A DNA stretch of 5,876 nucleotides from an uncultured Lachnospiraceae bacterium (GTDB taxonomy: Bacteria > Bacillota > Clostridia > Lachnospirales > Lachnospiraceae), in assembly GCA_934351765.1 (NCBI GenBank), contig CAKRJM010000135.1, positions 1 to 5,876 of the forward strand, read 5' to 3'. The translations under genes and the position numbers were made by a program. Below the pieces are notes generated by a model. It made no database searches. It was not told the origin of the DNA and saw only the letters and a program-made list of their open reading frames with translations. How positions within the stretch are numbered: position 1 is the first letter of the stretch; every line of letters begins with the position of its first letter. This document shows, one piece after another, positions 5,406 to 5,876 of this stretch.

Positions 5406-5876
5406 ACTCACAGAAGAATGTTACACCATCTGTTTCATTCCGGACTCCATAGGCACAGTTATGGGCTTCCATGACCGCACGAACGATGGAAAGGCCGATC
5501 CCGCTTCCGCCGTATTCTCTGGTTCTGGCCTTGTCCACCTTATAAAACTTATCCCAGATCCGTCCGAGCTCCTCTTCAGGAATGGGCGTTCCGGTGTTCC
5601 GCACCTCCAGATGGGCCTTGCTGTTTTCTTTCTTCACACTGATCCAGATCCGTTTTTCTCCTTCAATGTGATTCAGTGCATTTCCGATATAATTGCGGAT
5701 CACTTCCTCCGCCATATATTCATCAGCCCAGATATAAACCTGCTCCGGGCTCTTTAATTCCACTTTTGCCTGTTTCTGTTCCACCATGATCCGGTAAGAA
5801 TTGAGTACGCCCTCGATCATTTCGATCAGGTCAAAATGCTCCATGGAGATCTGTTCTCCGCCCGACTCGATCTGAT
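5392..5876 (-). CDS. Sensor histidine kinase, C-terminal part (cut by right window edge)
   Basis: The last 160 residues of a two-component sensor kinase. The frame stays open to the window edge, so the ATG at 5844 is not taken as the start: the ten residues before it (QIESGGEQIS) match the usual join after the phospho-acceptor dimerisation helices. The ATP-binding (HATPase_c) domain is complete. In fragment numbering it has the N box EEVIRNYIGNALNH (56-69, Asn65 for Mg-ATP), G1 box VRNTGTPIP (91-99), F box IWDKFYK (106-112) and G2 box YGGSGIGLSIV (121-131). G1 has Asn where many kinases have the adenine-binding Asp; the NTG form occurs in a Firmicute kinase group that includes VanS-like proteins. 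The H box, sensor and membrane segments are outside the window, so the signal is unknown. A response regulator gene may lie upstream. Confidence 0.93.
   Translation of the reverse strand, partial: QIESGGEQISMEHFDLIEMIEGVLNSYRIMVEQKQAKVELKSPEQVYIWADEYMAEEVIRNYIGNALNHIEGEKRIWISVKKENSKAHLEVRNTGTPIPEEELGRIWDKFYKVDKARTREYGGSGIGLSIVRAVMEAHNCAYGVRNETDGVTFFCEFDCK

Noticed and set aside
4458..5411. Longer metallophosphoesterase starting at the ATG at 5411
   Set aside because: It overlaps the kinase gene, has no ribosome binding site, and begins upstream of the likely promoter start near 5370.

Overview
The window looks like ordinary chromosomal core sequence from a mid-GC Firmicute, most likely a Lachnospiraceae / Clostridium cluster XIVa type anaerobe. 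This rests on strong AGGAGG-type ribosome binding sites, the ScpA/ScpB pair, a Firmicute-style sensor kinase with an NTG G1 box, and a subgroup Ic aspartate aminotransferase. The taxonomic call is inference from protein style, not from a search. All genes lie on the minus strand, so the reading order is from high to low coordinates.

Layout in transcription order: (1) the C-terminal part of a sensor histidine kinase, cut by the right window edge (5876-5392); (2) a membrane-anchored YkuE-type metallophosphoesterase (5357-4458); (3) scpA (4437-3634); (4) scpB (3613-2960); (5) proC, pyrroline-5-carboxylate reductase (2949-2152); (6) a subgroup Ic aspartate aminotransferase (2040-775); (7) a strong hairpin that reads as an intrinsic terminator (about 714-758); (8) the N-terminal 223 residues of a second class I/II aminotransferase, cut by the left edge (669-1). 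Gaps between genes 2 and 5 are 10-20 nt, which fits one operon. The only larger gaps are 111 nt (2041-2151) and 105 nt (670-774). No stretch over 300 nt lacks a gene. I see no RNA gene, CRISPR array, insertion sequence or attachment site.

The best non-coding signal is a near-consensus sigma-A promoter inside the last codons and stop of the kinase gene (-35 TTGACT, 17 nt spacer, TGn, -10 TATACT; 5377-5405). It sits just upstream of the metallophosphoesterase. It implies that this gene and scpA-scpB-proC have their own promoter, and it settles the metallophosphoesterase start at 5357 rather than at the longer-ORF ATG at 5411.

Functionally the block mixes chromosome segregation (ScpAB, partners of SMC) with amino-acid metabolism (ProC for the last step of proline synthesis, and two PLP aminotransferases). 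I found no convincing undescribed system. The items worth a second look are the internal promoter, two unusual positions in otherwise conserved ProC motifs, the tandem unlike aminotransferases separated by a hairpin, and the inverted repeat between proC and the aminotransferase.
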